From Auanema rhodensis (taxonomy: Eukaryota; Nematoda; Chromadorea; Rhabditida; Rhabditidae): DNA of 64,000 bases. A program made the translations under genes and the position numbers. The notes below the pieces were generated by a model, which was not told where the DNA came from, did no database searches, and saw nothing but the letters and a program-made list of their open reading frames with translations. Location of the stretch: the NCBI GenBank assembly GCA_964057225.1, contig OZ059897.1:21576001-21640000 (forward strand), read 5' to 3'. Below are positions 11,085 to 23,548 of this stretch, one piece after another (the stretch's first letter is position 1; the number at the start of each line of letters is the position of its first letter).

Positions 11085-13020
11085 AAAATTAGATTCCCCA
11101 TGTCCATATTAGTCTAAAAACAAATTTTTATTGATATTGGTTCATGGTAACCATGACTTTGAAATTTACGTGAACTTTAATTTATGCTAATTAAATGTAC
11201 ACGTGATGTGCACTTGGTATGTAACTCGCTTCACGTGAAAGATAAAGAGATGCGGTTTTCAAAATTAGATTCCCCATGTCCATATTAGTCTAAAAACAAA
11301 TTTTTATTGATATTGGTGCATGGTAACCATGACTTTGAAATTTACGTGAACTTTAATTTATGCTAATTAAATGTACACGTGATGTGCACTTGGTATGTAA
11401 CTCGCTTCACGTGAAAGATGAAGAGATGCGGTTTTCAAAATTAGATTCCCCATGTCCATATTAGTCTAAAAACAAATTTTTATTGATATTGGTGCATGGT
11501 AACCATGACTTTGAAATTTACGTGAACTTTAATTTATGCTAATTAAATGTACACGTGATGTGCACTTGGTATGTAACTTGCTTCACGTGAAAGATCAAGA
11601 GATGCGGTTTTCAAAATTAGATTCCCCATGTCCATATTAGTCTAAAAACAAATTTTTATTGATATTGGTGCATGGTAACCATGACTTTGAAATTTACGTG
11701 AACTTTAATTTATGCTAATTAAATGTACACGTGATGTGCACTTGGTATGTAACTCGCTTCACGTGAAAGATAAAGAGATTCGGTTTTCAAAATTAGATTC
11801 CCCATGTCCATATTAGTCTAAAAACAAATTTTTATTGATATTGGTGCATGGTAACCATGACTTTGAAATTTACGTGAACTTTAATTTATGCTAATTAAAT
11901 GTACACGTGATGTGCACTTGGTATGTAACTCGCTTCACGTAAAAAATAAAGAGATGCGGTTTTCAAAATTAGATTCCCCATGTCCATATTAGTCTAAAAA
12001 CAAATTTTTATTGATATTGGTGCATGGTAACCATGACTTTGAAATTTACGTGAACTTTAATTTATGCTAATTAAATGTACACGTGATGTGCACTTGGTAT
12101 GTAACTCGCTTCACGTGAAAAATAAAGAGATGCGGTTTTCAAAATTAGATTCCCCATGTCCATATTAGTCTAAAAACAAATTTTTATTGATATTGGTTCA
12201 TGGTAACCATGACTTTGAAATTTACGTGAACTTTAATTTATGCTAATTAAATGTACACGTGATGTGCACTTGGTATGTAACTCGCTTCACGTGAAAGATA
12301 AAGAGATTCGGTTTTCAAAATTAGATTCCCCATGTCCATATTAGTCTAAAAACAAATTTTTATTGATATTGGTTCATGGTAACCATGACTTTGAAATTTA
12401 CGTGAACTTTAATTTATGCTAATTAAATGTACACGTGATGTGCACTTGGTATGTAACTCGCTTCACGTGAAAGATAAAGAGATGCGGTTTTCAAAATTAG
12501 ATTCCCCATGTCCATATTAGTTTAAAAACAAATTTTTATTGATATTGGTTCATGGTAACCATGACTTTGAAATTTACGTGAACTTTAATTTATGCTAATT
12601 AAATGTACACGTGATGTGCACTTGGTATGTAACTCGCTTCACGTGAAAGATAAAGAGATGCGGTTTTTAAAATTAGATTCCCCATGTCCATATTAGTCTA
12701 AAAACAAATTTTTATTGATATTGGTGCATGGTAACCATGACTTTGAAATTTACGTGAACTTTAATTTATGCTAATTAAATGTACACGTGATGTGCACTTG
12801 GTATGTAACTCGCTTCACGTAAAAGATGAAGAGATGCGGTTTTCAAAATTAGATTCCCCATGTCCATATTAGTCTAAAAACAAATTTTTATTGATATTGG
12901 TGCATGGTAACCATGACTTTGAAATTTACGTGAACTTTAATTTATGCTAATTAAATGTACACGTGATGTGCACTTGGTATGTAACTCGCTTCACGTGAAA
13001 GATAAAGAGATGCGGTTTTC
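11085..13020 (+). repeat. Eleven-monomer run leading to the 144-bp monomer
   Basis: Monomers #64-#74: plain; g160; t143+c160; t168; a153+a157; a157; t168; plain; t30+t176; a153+g160; g58. The set #65-#70 resembles a shortened replay of #40-#45, so this is probably a further duplication of the a153/c160 run. Monomer #69 (11965-12140) has a157 without a153 (GTGAAAAATA). The last monomers, #71-#74, match 47837-48540. Confidence 0.83.
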
Positions 13021-13164
13021 AAAATTAGATTCCCCATGTCCATATCAGTTTAAAAACAAATTTTTATTGATATTGGTTCATGGTAACCATGACTTTGAAA
13101 TTTACGTGAACTTTAATTTATGCTAATTAAATGTACACGTGAAAGATAAAGAGATGCGGTTTTC
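13021..13164 (+). repeat. 144-bp monomer with 32-bp internal deletion, copy 1
   Basis: Monomer #75 joins ...TACACGT directly to GAAAGATAAAG, losing 32 bp. In a full monomer the missing part is bounded by two CACGTGA copies (116-122 and 148-154), and one copy is kept at the join. This is the expected product of slippage or single-strand annealing between short direct repeats. The monomer also has t30 and a private C at 13046 that turns an in-frame TAG into CAG. Confidence 0.93.
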
Positions 13165-14572
13165 AAAATTAGATTCCCCATGTCCATATTAGTCTAAAAA
13201 CAAATTTTTATTGATATTGGTGCATGGTAACCATGACTTTGAAATTTACGTGAACTTTAATTTATGCTAATTAAATGTACACGTGATGTGCACTTGGTAT
13301 GGAACTCGCTTCACGTAAAAGATAAAGAGATGCGGTTTTCAAAAATAGATTCCCCATGTCCATATTAGTCTAAAAACAAATTTTTATTGATATTGGTTCA
13401 TGGTAACCATGACTTTGAAATTTACGTGAACTTTAATTTATGCTAATTAAATGTACACGTGATGTGTACTTGGTATGTAACTCGCTTCACGTGAAAGATG
13501 AAGAGATGCGGTTTTCAAAATTAGATTCCCCATGTCCATATTAGTCTAAAAACAAATTTTTATTGATATTGGTGCATGGTAACCATGACTTTGAAATTTA
13601 CGTGAACTTTAATTTATGCTAATTAAATGTACACGTGATGTGCACTTGGTATGTAACTCGCTTCACGTGAAAGATAAAGAGATGCGGTTTTCAAAATTAG
13701 ATTCCCCATGTCCATATTAGTCTAAAAACAAATTTTTATCGATATTGGTTCATGGTAACCATGACTTTGAAATTTACGTGAACTTTAATTTATGCTAATT
13801 AAATGTACACGTGATGTGCACTTGGTATGTAACTCGCTTCACGTGAAAGATAAAGAGATGCGGTTTTCAAAATTAGATTCCCCATGTCCATATTAGTCTA
13901 AAAACAAATTTTTATTGATATTGGTGCATGGTAACCATGACTTTGAAATTTACGTGAACTTTAATTTATGCTAATTAAATGTACACGTGATGTGCACTTG
14001 GTATGGAACTCGCTTCACGTAAAAGATAAAGAGATGCGGTTTTCAAAAATAGATTCCCCATGTCCATATTAGTCTAAAAACAAATTTTTATTGATATTGG
14101 TTCATGGTAACCATGACTTTGAAATTTACGTGAACTTTAATTTATGCTAATTAAATGTACACGTGATGTGTACTTGGTATGTAACTCGCTTCACGTGAAA
14201 GATGAAGAGATGCGGTTTTCAAAATTAGATTCCCCATGTCCATATTAGTCTAAAAACAAATTTTTATTGATATTGGTGCATGGTAACCATGACTTTGAAA
14301 TTTACGTGAACTTTAATTTATGCTAATTAAATGTACACGTGATGTGCACTTGGTATGTAACTCGCTTCACGTGAAAGATAAAGAGATGCGGTTTTCAAAA
14401 TTAGATTCCCCATGTCCATATTAGTCTAAAAACAAATTTTTATCGATATTGGTTCATGGTAACCATGACTTTGAAATTTACGTGAACTTTAATTTATGCT
14501 AATTAAATGTACACGTGATGTGCACTTGGTATGTAACTCGCTTCACGTGAAAGATAAAGAGATGCGGTTTTC
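13165..14572 (+). repeat. Four-monomer unit (704 bp) in two tandem copies
   Basis: Monomers #76-#79 (g58+g138+a153; a5+t127+g160; g58; c48) repeat as #80-#83, 704 bp apart. The private t127 (GTGTACTT at about 13467 and 14171) is in both copies here but in neither matching block (48861, 37981). The unit therefore duplicated after t127 arose in this copy. The matching region at 48685-49388 has the unit once. Confidence 0.9.
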
Positions 14573-16860
14573 AAAATTAGATTCCCCATGTCCATATTAG
14601 TCTAAAAGCAAATTTTTATCGATATTGGTGCATGGTAACCATGACTTTGAAATTTACGTGAACTTTAATTTATGCTAATTAAATGTACACGTGATGTGCA
14701 CTTGGTATGTAACTCGCTTCACGTGAAAGATAAAGAGATGCGGTTTTCAAAATTAGATTCCCCATGTCCATATTAGTCTAAAAACAAATTTTTATTGATA
14801 TTGGTTCATGGTAACCATGACTTTGAAATTTACGTGAACTTTAATTTATGCTAATTAAATGTACACGTGATGTGCACTTGGTATGTAACTCGCTTCACGT
14901 GAAAGATAAAGAGATGCGGTTTTCAAAATTAGATTCCCCATGTCCATATTAGTCTAAAAACAAATTTTTATCGATATTGGTTCATGGTAACCATGACTTT
15001 GAAATTTACGTGAACTTTAATTTATGCTAATTAAATGTACACGTGATGTGCACTTGGTATGTAACTCGCTTCACGTGAAAGATAAAGAGATGCGGTTTTC
15101 AAAATTAGATTCCCCATGTCCATATTAGTCTAAAAACAAATTTTTATCGATATTGGTTCATGGTAACCATGACTTTGAAATTTACGTGAACTTTAATTTA
15201 TGCTAATTAAATGTACACGTGATGTGCACTTGGTATGTAACTCGCTTCACGTGAAAGATAAAGAGATGCGGTTTTCAAAATTAGATTCCCCATGTCCATA
15301 TTAGTCTAAAAGCAAATTTTTATTGATATTGGTGCATGGTAACCATGACTTTGAAATTTACGTGAACTTTAATTTATGCTAATTAAATGTACACGTGATG
15401 TGCACTTGGTATGTAACTCGCTTCACGTGAAAGATAAAGAGATGCGGTTTTCAAAATTAGATTCCCCATGTCCATATTAGTCTAAAAACAAATTTTTATT
15501 GATATTGGTTCATGGTAACCATGACTTTGAAATTTACGTGAACTTTAATTTATGCTAATTAAATGTACACGTGATGTGCACTTGGTATGTAACTCGCTTC
15601 ACGTGAAAGATGAAGAGATGCGGTTTTCAAAATTAGATTCCCCATGTCCATATTAGTCTAAAAACAAATTTTTATTGATATTGGTTCATGGTAACCATGA
15701 CTTTGAAATTTACGTGAACTTTAATTTATGCTAATTAAATGTACACGTGATGTGCACTTGGTATGTAACTCGCTTCACGTGAAAGATAAAGAGATGCGGT
15801 TTTCAAAATTAGATTCCCCATGTCCATATTAGTTTAAAAACAAATTTTTATTGATATTGGTTCATGGTAACCATGACTTTGAAATTTACGTGAACTTTAA
15901 TTTATGCTAATTAAATGTACACGTGATGTGCCCTTGGTATGTAACTCGCTTCACGTGAAAGATAAAGAGATTCGGTTTTCAAAATTAGATTCCCCATGTC
16001 CATATTAGTCTAAAAACAAATTTTTATTGATATTGGTGCATGGTAACCATGACTTTGAAATTTACGTGAACTTAAATTTATGCTAATTAAATGTACACGT
16101 GATGTGCACTTGGTATGTAACTCGTTTCACGTGAAAGATGAAGAGATGCGGTTTTCAAAATTAGATTCCCCATGTCCATATTAGTCTAAAAACAAATTTT
16201 TATTGATATTGGTTCATGGTAACCATGACTTTGAAATTTACGTGAACTTTAATTTATGCTAATTAAATGTACACGTGATGTGCACTTGGTATGTAACTCG
16301 CTTCACGTGAAAGATAAAGAGATGCGGTTTTCAAAATTAGATTCCCCATGTCCATATTAGTTTAAAAACAAATTTTTATTGATATTGGTTCATGGTAACC
16401 ATGACTTTGAAATTTACGTGAACTTTAATTTATGCTAATTAAATGTACACGTGATGTGCACTTGGTATGTAACTCGCTTCACGTGAAAGATAAAGAGATG
16501 CGGTTTTTAAAATTAGATTCCCCATGTCCATATTAGTCTAAAAACAAATTTTTATTGATATTGGTGCATGGTAACCATGACTTTGAAATTTACGTGAACT
16601 TTAATTTATGCTAATTAAATGTACACGTGATGTGCACTTGGTATGTAACTCGCTTCACGTGAAAGATAAAGAGATGCGGTTTTCAAAATTATATTCCCCA
16701 TGTCCATATTAGTCTAAAAACAAATTTTTATTGATATTGGTGCATGGTAACCATGACTTTGAAATTTACGTGAACTTTAATTTGTGCTAATTAAATGTAC
16801 ACGTGATGTGCACTTGGTATGTAACTCGCTTCACGTGAAAGATAAAGAGATTCGGTTTTC
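14573..16860 (+). repeat. g36/c48 run followed by a five-monomer t30-t8-a94 unit
   Basis: Monomers #84-#96: g36+c48+g58; plain; c48; c48; g36+g58; g160; plain; t30+t168 with a private TGCCCTTGG; then the five-monomer unit at 15981-16860 (a94+t145+g160; plain; t30+t176; g58; t8+g58+g100+t168). The order matches 49389-51676 exactly at offset 34,816. The two g36 monomers (TAAAAGCAAA) occur only here and in that partner block. Confidence 0.88.
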
Positions 16861-19324
16861 AAAATTAGATTCCCCATGTCCATATTAGTCTAAAAACAAA
16901 TTTTTATTGATATTGGTGCATGGTAACCATGACTTTGAAATTTACGTGAACTTAAATTTATGCTAATTAAATGTACACGTGATGTGCACTTGGTATGTAA
17001 CTCGCTTCACGTGAAAGATAAAGAGATGCGGTTTTCAAAATTAGATTCCCCATGTCCATATTAGTCTAAAAACAAATTTTTATCGATATTGGTTCATGGT
17101 AACCATGACTTTGAAATTTACGTGAACTTTAATTTATGCTAATTAAATGTACACGTGATGTGCACTTGGTATGTAACTCGCTTCACGTGAAAGATAAAGA
17201 GATGCGGTTTTCAAAATTAGATTCCCCATGTCCATATTAGTCTAAAAACAAATTTTTATCGATATTGGTTCATGGTAACCATGACTTTGAAATTTACGTG
17301 AACTTTAATTTATGCTAATTAAATGTACACGTGATGTGCACTTGGTATCTAACTCGCTTCACGTGAAAGATAAAGAGATGCGGTTTTCAAAATTATATTC
17401 CCCATGTCCATATTAGTCTAAAAACAAATTTTTATTGATATTGGTGCATGGTAACCATGACTTTGAAATTTACGTGAACTTTAATTTGTGCTAATTAAAT
17501 GTACACGTGATGTGCACTTGGTATGTAACTCGCTTCACGTGAAAGATAAAGAGATGCGGTTTTCAAAATTAGATTCCCCATGTCCATATTAGTCTAAAAA
17601 CAAATTTTTATTGATATTGGTGCATGGTAACCATGACTTTGAAATTTACGTGAACTTTAATTTATGCTAATTAAATGTACACGTGATGTGCACTTGGTAT
17701 GTAACTCGCTTCACGTGAAAGATAAAGAGATGCGGTTTTCAAAATTAGATTCCCCATGTCCATATTAGTCTAAAAACAAATTTTTATCGATATTGGTTCA
17801 TGGTAACCATGACTTTGAAATTTACGTGAACTTTAATTTATGCTAATTAAATGTACACGTGATGTGCACTTGGTATCTAACTCGCTTCACGTGAAAGATA
17901 AAGAGATGCGGTTTTCAAAATTATATTCCCCATGTCCATATTAGTCTAAAAACAAATTTTTATTGATATTGGTGCATGGTAACCATGACTTTGAAATTTA
18001 CGTGAACTTTAATTTGTGCTAATTAAATGTACACGTGATGTGCACTTGGTATGTAACTCGCTTCACGTGAAAGATAAAGAGATGCGGTTTTCAAAATTAG
18101 ATTCCCCATGTCCATATTAGTCTAAAAACAAATTTTTATTGATATTGGTGCATGGTAACCATGACTTTGAAATTTACGTGAACTTTAATTTATGCTAATT
18201 AAATGTACACGTGATGTGCACTTGGTATGTAACTCGCTTCACGTGAAAGATAAAGAGATGCGGTTTTCAAAATTAGATTCCCCATGTCCATATTAGTCTA
18301 AAAACAAATTTTTATTGATATTGGTTCATGGTAACCATGACTTTGAAATTTACGTGAACTTTAATTTATGCTAATTGAATTTACACGTGATGTGCACTTG
18401 GTATGTAACTCGCTTCACGTGAAAGATAAAAAGATGTGGTTTTCAAAATTAGATTCCCCATGTCCATATTAGTCTAAAAACTAATTTTTATTGATATTGG
18501 TTCATGGTAACCATGACTTTGAAATTTACGTGAACTTTAATTTATGCTAATTAAATGTACACGTGATGTGCACTTGGTATGTAACTCGCTTCACGTGAAA
18601 GATAAAGAGATGCGGTTTTCAAAATTAGATTCCCCATGTCCATATTAGTCTAAAAACAAATTTTTATTGATATTGGTGCATGGTAACCATGACTTTGAAA
18701 TTTACGTGAACTTTAATTTATGCTAATTAAATGTACACGTGATGTGCACTTGGTATGTAACTCGCTTCACGTGAAAGATAAAGAGATGCGGTTTTCAAAA
18801 TTAGATTCCCCATGTCCATATTAGTCTAAAAACAAATTTTTATTGATATTGGTTCATGGTAACCATGACTTTGAAATTTACGTGAACTTTAATTTATGCT
18901 AATTGAATTTACACGTGATGTGCACTTGGTATGTAACTCGCTTCACGTGAAAGATAAAAAGATGTGGTTTTCAAAATTAGATTCCCCATGTCCATATTAG
19001 TCTAAAAACTAATTTTTATTGATATTGGTTCATGGTAACCATGACTTTGAAATTTACGTGAACTTTAATTTGTGCTAATTAAATGTACACGTGATGTGCA
19101 CTTGGTATGTAACTCGCTTCACGTGAAAGATGAAGAGACGCGGTTTTCAAAATTAGATTCCCCATGTCCATATTAGTCTAAAAACAAATTTTTATTGATA
19201 TTGGTGCATGGTAACCATGACTTTGAAATTTACGTGAACTTTAATTTATGCTAATTAAATGTACACGTGATGTGCACTTGGTATGTAACTCGCTTCACGT
19301 GAAAGATAAAGAGATGCGGTTTTC
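16861..19324 (+). repeat. 14-monomer HOR, copy 1 (2,464 bp)
   Basis: Monomers #97-#110: a94; c48; X X Y Y', where X is c48+c137 / t8+g58+g100 / g58, Y is B / t38 / g58, and Y' is Y with g100 added to its t38 monomer. Here the first monomer is g58+a94, and the t38+g100 monomer also has g160 and a GAGACGCGG change. The same 14-monomer order follows at 19325 and 23549. Confidence 0.9.
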
Positions 19325-21788
19325 AAAATTAGATTCCCCATGTCCATATTAGTCTAAAAACAAATTTTTATCGATATTGGTTCATGGTAACCATGACTTT
19401 GAAATTTACGTGAACTTAAATTTATGCTAATTAAATGTACACGTGATGTGCACTTGGTATGTAACTCGCTTCACGTGAAAGATAAAGAGATGCGGTTTTC
19501 AAAATTAGATTCCCCATGTCCATATTAGTCTAAAAACAAATTTTTATCGATATTGGTTCATGGTAACCATGACTTTGAAATTTACGTGAACTTTAATTTA
19601 TGCTAATTAAATGTACACGTGATGTGCACTTGGTATGTAACTCGCTTCACGTGAAAGATAAAGAGATGCGGTTTTCAAAATTAGATTCCCCATGTCCATA
19701 TTAGTCTAAAAACAAATTTTTATCGATATTGGTTCATGGTAACCATGACTTTGAAATTTACGTGAACTTTAATTTATGCTAATTAAATGTACACGTGATG
19801 TGCACTTGGTATCTAACTCGCTTCACGTGAAAGATAAAGAGATGCGGTTTTCAAAATTATATTCCCCATGTCCATATTAGTCTAAAAACAAATTTTTATT
19901 GATATTGGTGCATGGTAACCATGACTTTGAAATTTACGTGAACTTTAATTTGTGCTAATTAAATGTACACGTGATGTGCACTTGGTATGTAACTCGCTTC
20001 ACGTGAAAGATAAAGAGATGCGGTTTTCAAAATTAGATTCCCCATGTCCATATTAGTCTAAAAACAAATTTTTATTGATATTGGTGCATGGTAACCATGA
20101 CTTTGAAATTTACGTGAACTTTAATTTATGCTAATTAAATGTACACGTGATGTGCACTTGGTATGTAACTCGCTTCACGTGAAAGATAAAGAGATGCGGT
20201 TTTCAAAATTAGATTCCCCATGTCCATATTAGTCTAAAAACAAATTTTTATCGATATTGGTTCATGGTAACCATGACTTTGAAATTTACGTGAACTTTAA
20301 TTTATGCTAATTAAATGTACACGTGATGTGCACTTGGTATCTAACTCGCTTCACGTGAAAGATAAAGAGATGCGGTTTTCAAAATTATATTCCCCATGTC
20401 CATATTAGTCTAAAAACAAATTTTTATTGATATTGGTGCATGGTAACCATGACTTTGAAATTTACGTGAACTTTAATTTGTGCTAATTAAATGTACACGT
20501 GATGTGCACTTGGTATGTAACTCGCTTCACGTGAAAGATAAAGAGATGCGGTTTTCAAAATTAGATTCCCCATGTCCATATTAGTCTAAAAACAAATTTT
20601 TATTGATATTGGTGCATGGTAACCATGACTTTGAAATTTACGTGAACTTTAATTTATGCTAATTAAATGTACACGTGATGTGCACTTGGTATGTAACTCG
20701 CTTCACGTGAAAGATAAAGAGATGCGGTTTTCAAAATTAGATTCCCCATGTCCATATTAGTCTAAAAACAAATTTTTATTGATATTGGTTCATGGTAACC
20801 ATGACTTTGAAATTTACGTGAACTTTAATTTATGCTAATTGAATTTACACGTGATGTGCACTTGGTATGTAACTCGCTTCACGTGAAAGATAAAAAGATG
20901 TGGTTTTCAAAATTAGATTCCCCATGTCCATATTAGTCTAAAAACTAATTTTTATTGATATTGGTTCATGGTAACCATGACTTTGAAATTTACGTGAACT
21001 TTAATTTATGCTAATTAAATGTACACGTGATGTGCACTTGGTATGTAACTCGCTTCACGTGAAAGATAAAGAGATGCGGTTTTCAAAATTAGATTCCCCA
21101 TGTCCATATTAGTCTAAAAACAAATTTTTATTGATATTGGTGCATGGTAACCATGACTTTGAAATTTACGTGAACTTTAATTTATGCTAATTAAATGTAC
21201 ACGTGATGTGCACTTGGTATGTAACTCGCTTCACGTGAAAGATAAAGAGATGCGGTTTTCAAAATTAGATTCCCCATGTCCATATTAGTCTAAAAACAAA
21301 TTTTTATTGATATTGGTTCATGGTAACCATGACTTTGAAATTTACGTGAACTTTAATTTATGCTAATTGAATTTACACGTGATGTGCACTTGGTATGTAA
21401 CTCGCTTCACGTGAAAGATAAAAAGATGTGGTTTTCAAAATTAGATTCCCCATGTCCATATTAGTCTAAAAACTAATTTTTATTGATATTGGTTCATGGT
21501 AACCATGACTTTGAAATTTACGTGAACTTTAATTTGTGCTAATTAAATGTACACGTGATGTGCACTTGGTATGTAACTCGCTTCACGTGAAAGATAAAGA
21601 GATGCGGTTTTCAAAATTAGATTCCCCATGTCCATATTAGTCTAAAAACAAATTTTTATTGATATTGGTGCATGGTAACCATGACTTTGAAATTTACGTG
21701 AACTTTAATTTATGCTAATTAAATGTACACGTGATGTGCACTTGGTATGTAACTCGCTTCACGTGAAAGATAAAGAGATGCGGTTTTC
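19325..21788 (+). repeat. 14-monomer HOR, copy 2
   Basis: Monomers #111-#124: c48+a94; c48; X X Y Y'. It is separated from the next 14-monomer copy by exactly 4,224 bp (24 monomers), measured on the CTTAAATTTATG marker (19415 and 23639). Confidence 0.92.
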
Positions 21789-23548
21789 AAAATTAGATTC
21801 CCCATGTCCATATTAGTCTAAAAACAAATTTTTATCGATATTGGTTCATGGTAACCATGACTTTGAAATTTACGTGAACTTTAATTTATGCTAATTAAAT
21901 GTACACGTGATGTGCACTTGGTATCTAACTCGCTTCACGTGAAAGATAAAGAGATGCGGTTTTCAAAATTATATTCCCCATGTCCATATTAGTCTAAAAA
22001 CAAATTTTTATCGATATTGGTTCATGGTAACCATGACTTTGAAATTTACGTGAACTTTAATTTATGCTAATTAAATGTACACGTGATGTGCACTTGGTAT
22101 CTAACTCGCTTCACGTGAAAGATAAAGAGATGCGGTTTTCAAAATTATATTCCCCATGTCCATATTAGTCTAAAAACAAATTTTTATTGATATTGGTGCA
22201 TGGTAACCATGACTTTGAAATTTACGTGAACTTTAATTTGTGCTAATTAAATGTACACGTGATGTGCACTTGGTATGTAACTCGCTTCACGTGAAAGATA
22301 AAGAGATGCGGTTTTCAAAATTAGATTCCCCATGTCCATATTAGTCTAAAAACAAATTTTTATTGATATTGGTGCATGGTAACCATGACTTTGAAATTTA
22401 CGTGAACTTTAATTTATGCTAATTAAATGTACACGTGATGTGCACTTGGTATGTAACTCGCTTCACGTGAAAGATAAAGAGATGCGGTTTTCAAAATTAG
22501 ATTCCCCATGTCCATATTAGTCTAAAAACAAATTTTTATTGATATTGGTTCATGGTAACCATGACTTTGAAATTTACGTGAACTTTAATTTATGCTAATT
22601 GAATTTACACGTGATGTGCACTTGGTATGTAACTCGCTTCACGTGAAAGATAAAAAGATGTGGTTTTCAAAATTAGATTCCCCATGTCCATATTAGTCTA
22701 AAAACTAATTTTTATTGATATTGGTTCATGGTAACCATGACTTTGAAATTTACGTGAACTTTAATTTATGCTAATTAAATGTACACGTGATGTGCACTTG
22801 GTATGTAACTCGCTTCACGTGAAAGATAAAGAGATGCGGTTTTCAAAATTAGATTCCCCATGTCCATATTAGTCTAAAAACAAATTTTTATTGATATTGG
22901 TGCATGGTAACCATGACTTTGAAATTTACGTGAACTTTAATTTATGCTAATTAAATGTACACGTGATGTGCACTTGGTATGTAACTCGCTTCACGTGAAA
23001 GATAAAGATATGCGGTTTTCAAAATTAGATTCCCCATGTCCATATTAGTCTAAAAACAAATTTTTATTGATATTGGTTCATGGTAACCATGACTTTGAAA
23101 TTTACGTGAACTTTAATTTATGCTAATTGAATTTACACGTGATGTGCACTTGGTATGTAACTCGCTTCACGTGAAAGATAAAAAGATGTGGTTTTCAAAA
23201 TTAGATTCCCCATGTCCATATTAGTCTAAAAACTAATTTTTATTGATATTGGTTCATGGTAACCATGACTTTGAAATTTACGTGAACTTTAATTTGTGCT
23301 AATTAAATGTACACGTGATGTGCACTTGGTATGTAACTCGCTTCACGTGAAAGATAAAGAGATGCGGTTTTCAAAATTAGATTCCCCATGTCCATATTAG
23401 TCTAAAAACAAATTTTTATTGATATTGGTGCATGGTAACCATGACTTTGAAATTTACGTGAACTTTAATTTATGCTAATTAAATGTACACGTGATGTGCA
23501 CTTGGTATGTAACTCGCTTCACGTGAAAGATAAAGAGATGCGGTTTTC
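21789..23548 (+). repeat. 10-monomer HOR variant with a recombinant t8/c48 monomer
   Basis: Monomers #125-#134: c48+c137; t8+c48+c137; t8+g58+g100; g58; Y; Y'. Monomer #126 (21965-22140) has t8 at its left end but T58, c48 and c137 after it, so it joins a t8 monomer to a c48+c137 monomer between positions 8 and 48. The g58 monomer of its first Y (22845-23020) has a private GATATGCGG. Confidence 0.9.

Noticed and set aside
12944-13126. 60-codon open frame on the + strand
   Set aside because: It lies wholly in satellite and runs across a monomer boundary. It exists only because a single T to C change at 13046 turns a TAG, present in that frame of other monomers, into CAG. There is no coding signal or conserved counterpart in the other 363 monomers.
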